From assembly GCA_013365365.1 (NCBI GenBank), contig JABVXU010000052.1, forward strand, positions 174,852 to 238,851: a DNA stretch of 64,000 nt, read 5' to 3'. The notes under the pieces were generated by a model that worked only from the letters and a program-made list of their open reading frames with translations, ran no database searches and was not told the DNA's origin. Within the stretch, counting starts at the first letter, position 1. Each line of letters begins with the position of its first letter. Position numbers and translations under genes: made by a program. The DNA is from Cruorifilaria tuberocauda. Its lineage: Eukaryota > Nematoda > Chromadorea > Rhabditida > Onchocercidae. Below, one piece after another: positions 63,513 through 64,000 of the stretch.

Positions 63513-63965
63513 TGTCGTCGTCGTTTAGCCAAGTAGCAAGGAGGAAATATTATAAGTTTCAGGTTGATCTAACCGAAAACCATCGTGCTTATATACCCAA
63601 ACGGAGAACGTATCCGATTGTTCCGGAATCTTCCACAATATTCTCGAATGTTCTGTCTCTTTTTCTCTAACCATTCCATTGTAGCTTTTCTGCATCTCTA
63701 CATTGCACTGCTCATTATAGAAGAAAAGTTGACGAGAGAGAGATTGCACTACGAAGAGAGACAGAATATTCGAGAACACAATGGAAGATTCCAGAGCAGT
63801 CAGTATGTCAGAGAAAAAGAGACAGAACATTCGAGAACATAGGAGAAGATTCCGGAACAATCGGATACGTTCTCCGTTTGGATATATAAGCACGATGGTT
63901 TTCAGTCAGGTTAACCTGAAAGTTATAATATTTCCTCATAGCTACTTGGCTAAACGACGACGACA
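63513..63965. promoter_or_regulatory. Bidirectional heat-shock promoter, imperfect palindrome
   Basis: The flanks of two divergent sHSP start codons are inverted copies of each other. Each side has a TATA-like box (TATATAAG, read outward: left near 63588-63595, right 63883-63890). Each also has two heat-shock elements of perfect nTTCnnGAAnnTTC form: left at 63621-63634 and 63641-63654, right at 63824-63837 and 63845-63857. A further degenerate pair lies at 63763-63796. The layout recalls the divergent hsp-16 pairs of C. elegans. HSF-1 control is inferred. Confidence 0.85.
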
Positions 63966-64000
63966 ATGGCTCTTTTGGCTTTTCCATCGTTTGGAAGATG
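63966..64000 (+). CDS. Small heat-shock protein, second divergent copy (only start in window)
   Basis: The last 35 bases are an exact inverted copy of the first 35 coding bases of the sHSP at 63512 (MALLAFPSFGR). The gene continues past the window edge. Whether this copy is intact cannot be seen. Confidence 0.8.
   Translation, partial: MALLAFPSFGR

Noticed and set aside
63525..63893. Two open frames starting with the same peptide on opposite strands
   Set aside because: They are mirror images produced by the palindromic sHSP promoter (HSEs and TATA), not genes.
1..64000. CRISPR arrays, bacterial operons, rRNA genes
   Set aside because: None present; the repeats seen are tandem or inverted eukaryotic repeats without regular unique spacers.

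Overview
The window is nematode DNA, most likely from a filarial or related spirurid worm. It is strongly AT-rich by eye. It has many short exons with TTTCAG-type acceptors, signs of trans-splicing, an SL1-like RNA locus, and orthologues of nematode basement-membrane genes. The gene models below were built by hand by joining exons through GT..AG sites of matching phase. Where I give a protein length, the exon lengths sum to an exact number of codons unless stated otherwise.

Layout. 2-3672 (+): 3' part of a MIG-17-type ADAMTS metalloprotease. 5094-9712 (-): CDT2/DTL, the substrate receptor of CRL4 ubiquitin ligase. 13728-15113 (+): TMEM86/YhhN-like membrane protein. 15682-17426 (+): unrecognised multi-pass membrane protein. 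17763-19088 (+): ALG14, of the dolichol N-glycan pathway. 19845-20063 (-): small secreted peptide. 22338-25830 (-): ZNF277-type zinc-finger protein. 27561-28130 (-): compact locus encoding a small membrane protein and a short basic peptide. 28131-35800: no gene recognised, but a long hairpin, a microsatellite and a 39-bp minisatellite. 35822-56008 (+): a complete papilin (mig-6) gene of about 40 exons, covering a third of the window. 58023-60307 (-): PH-domain protein with a Gly-rich tail. 60308-64000: GA and 13-bp repeats, a foldback element, an SL1-like RNA gene, and a head-to-head small heat-shock protein pair whose left copy is broken.

The two matrix genes at the ends of the layout belong together. 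In C. elegans, papilin (MIG-6) and the ADAMTS protease MIG-17 act together in basement-membrane remodelling during gonad cell migration. CDT2, ALG14, TMEM86-like and ZNF277 are housekeeping genes with no obvious link to them. The right edge is a heat-shock locus: two divergent sHSP genes share a palindromic promoter with consensus heat-shock elements. The most unusual items are the SL1-like RNA with a changed splice donor, the sHSP inverted duplication with one decayed copy, the compact alternative-exon or dicistronic locus at 27.6-28.1 kb, and the long near-perfect hairpins.
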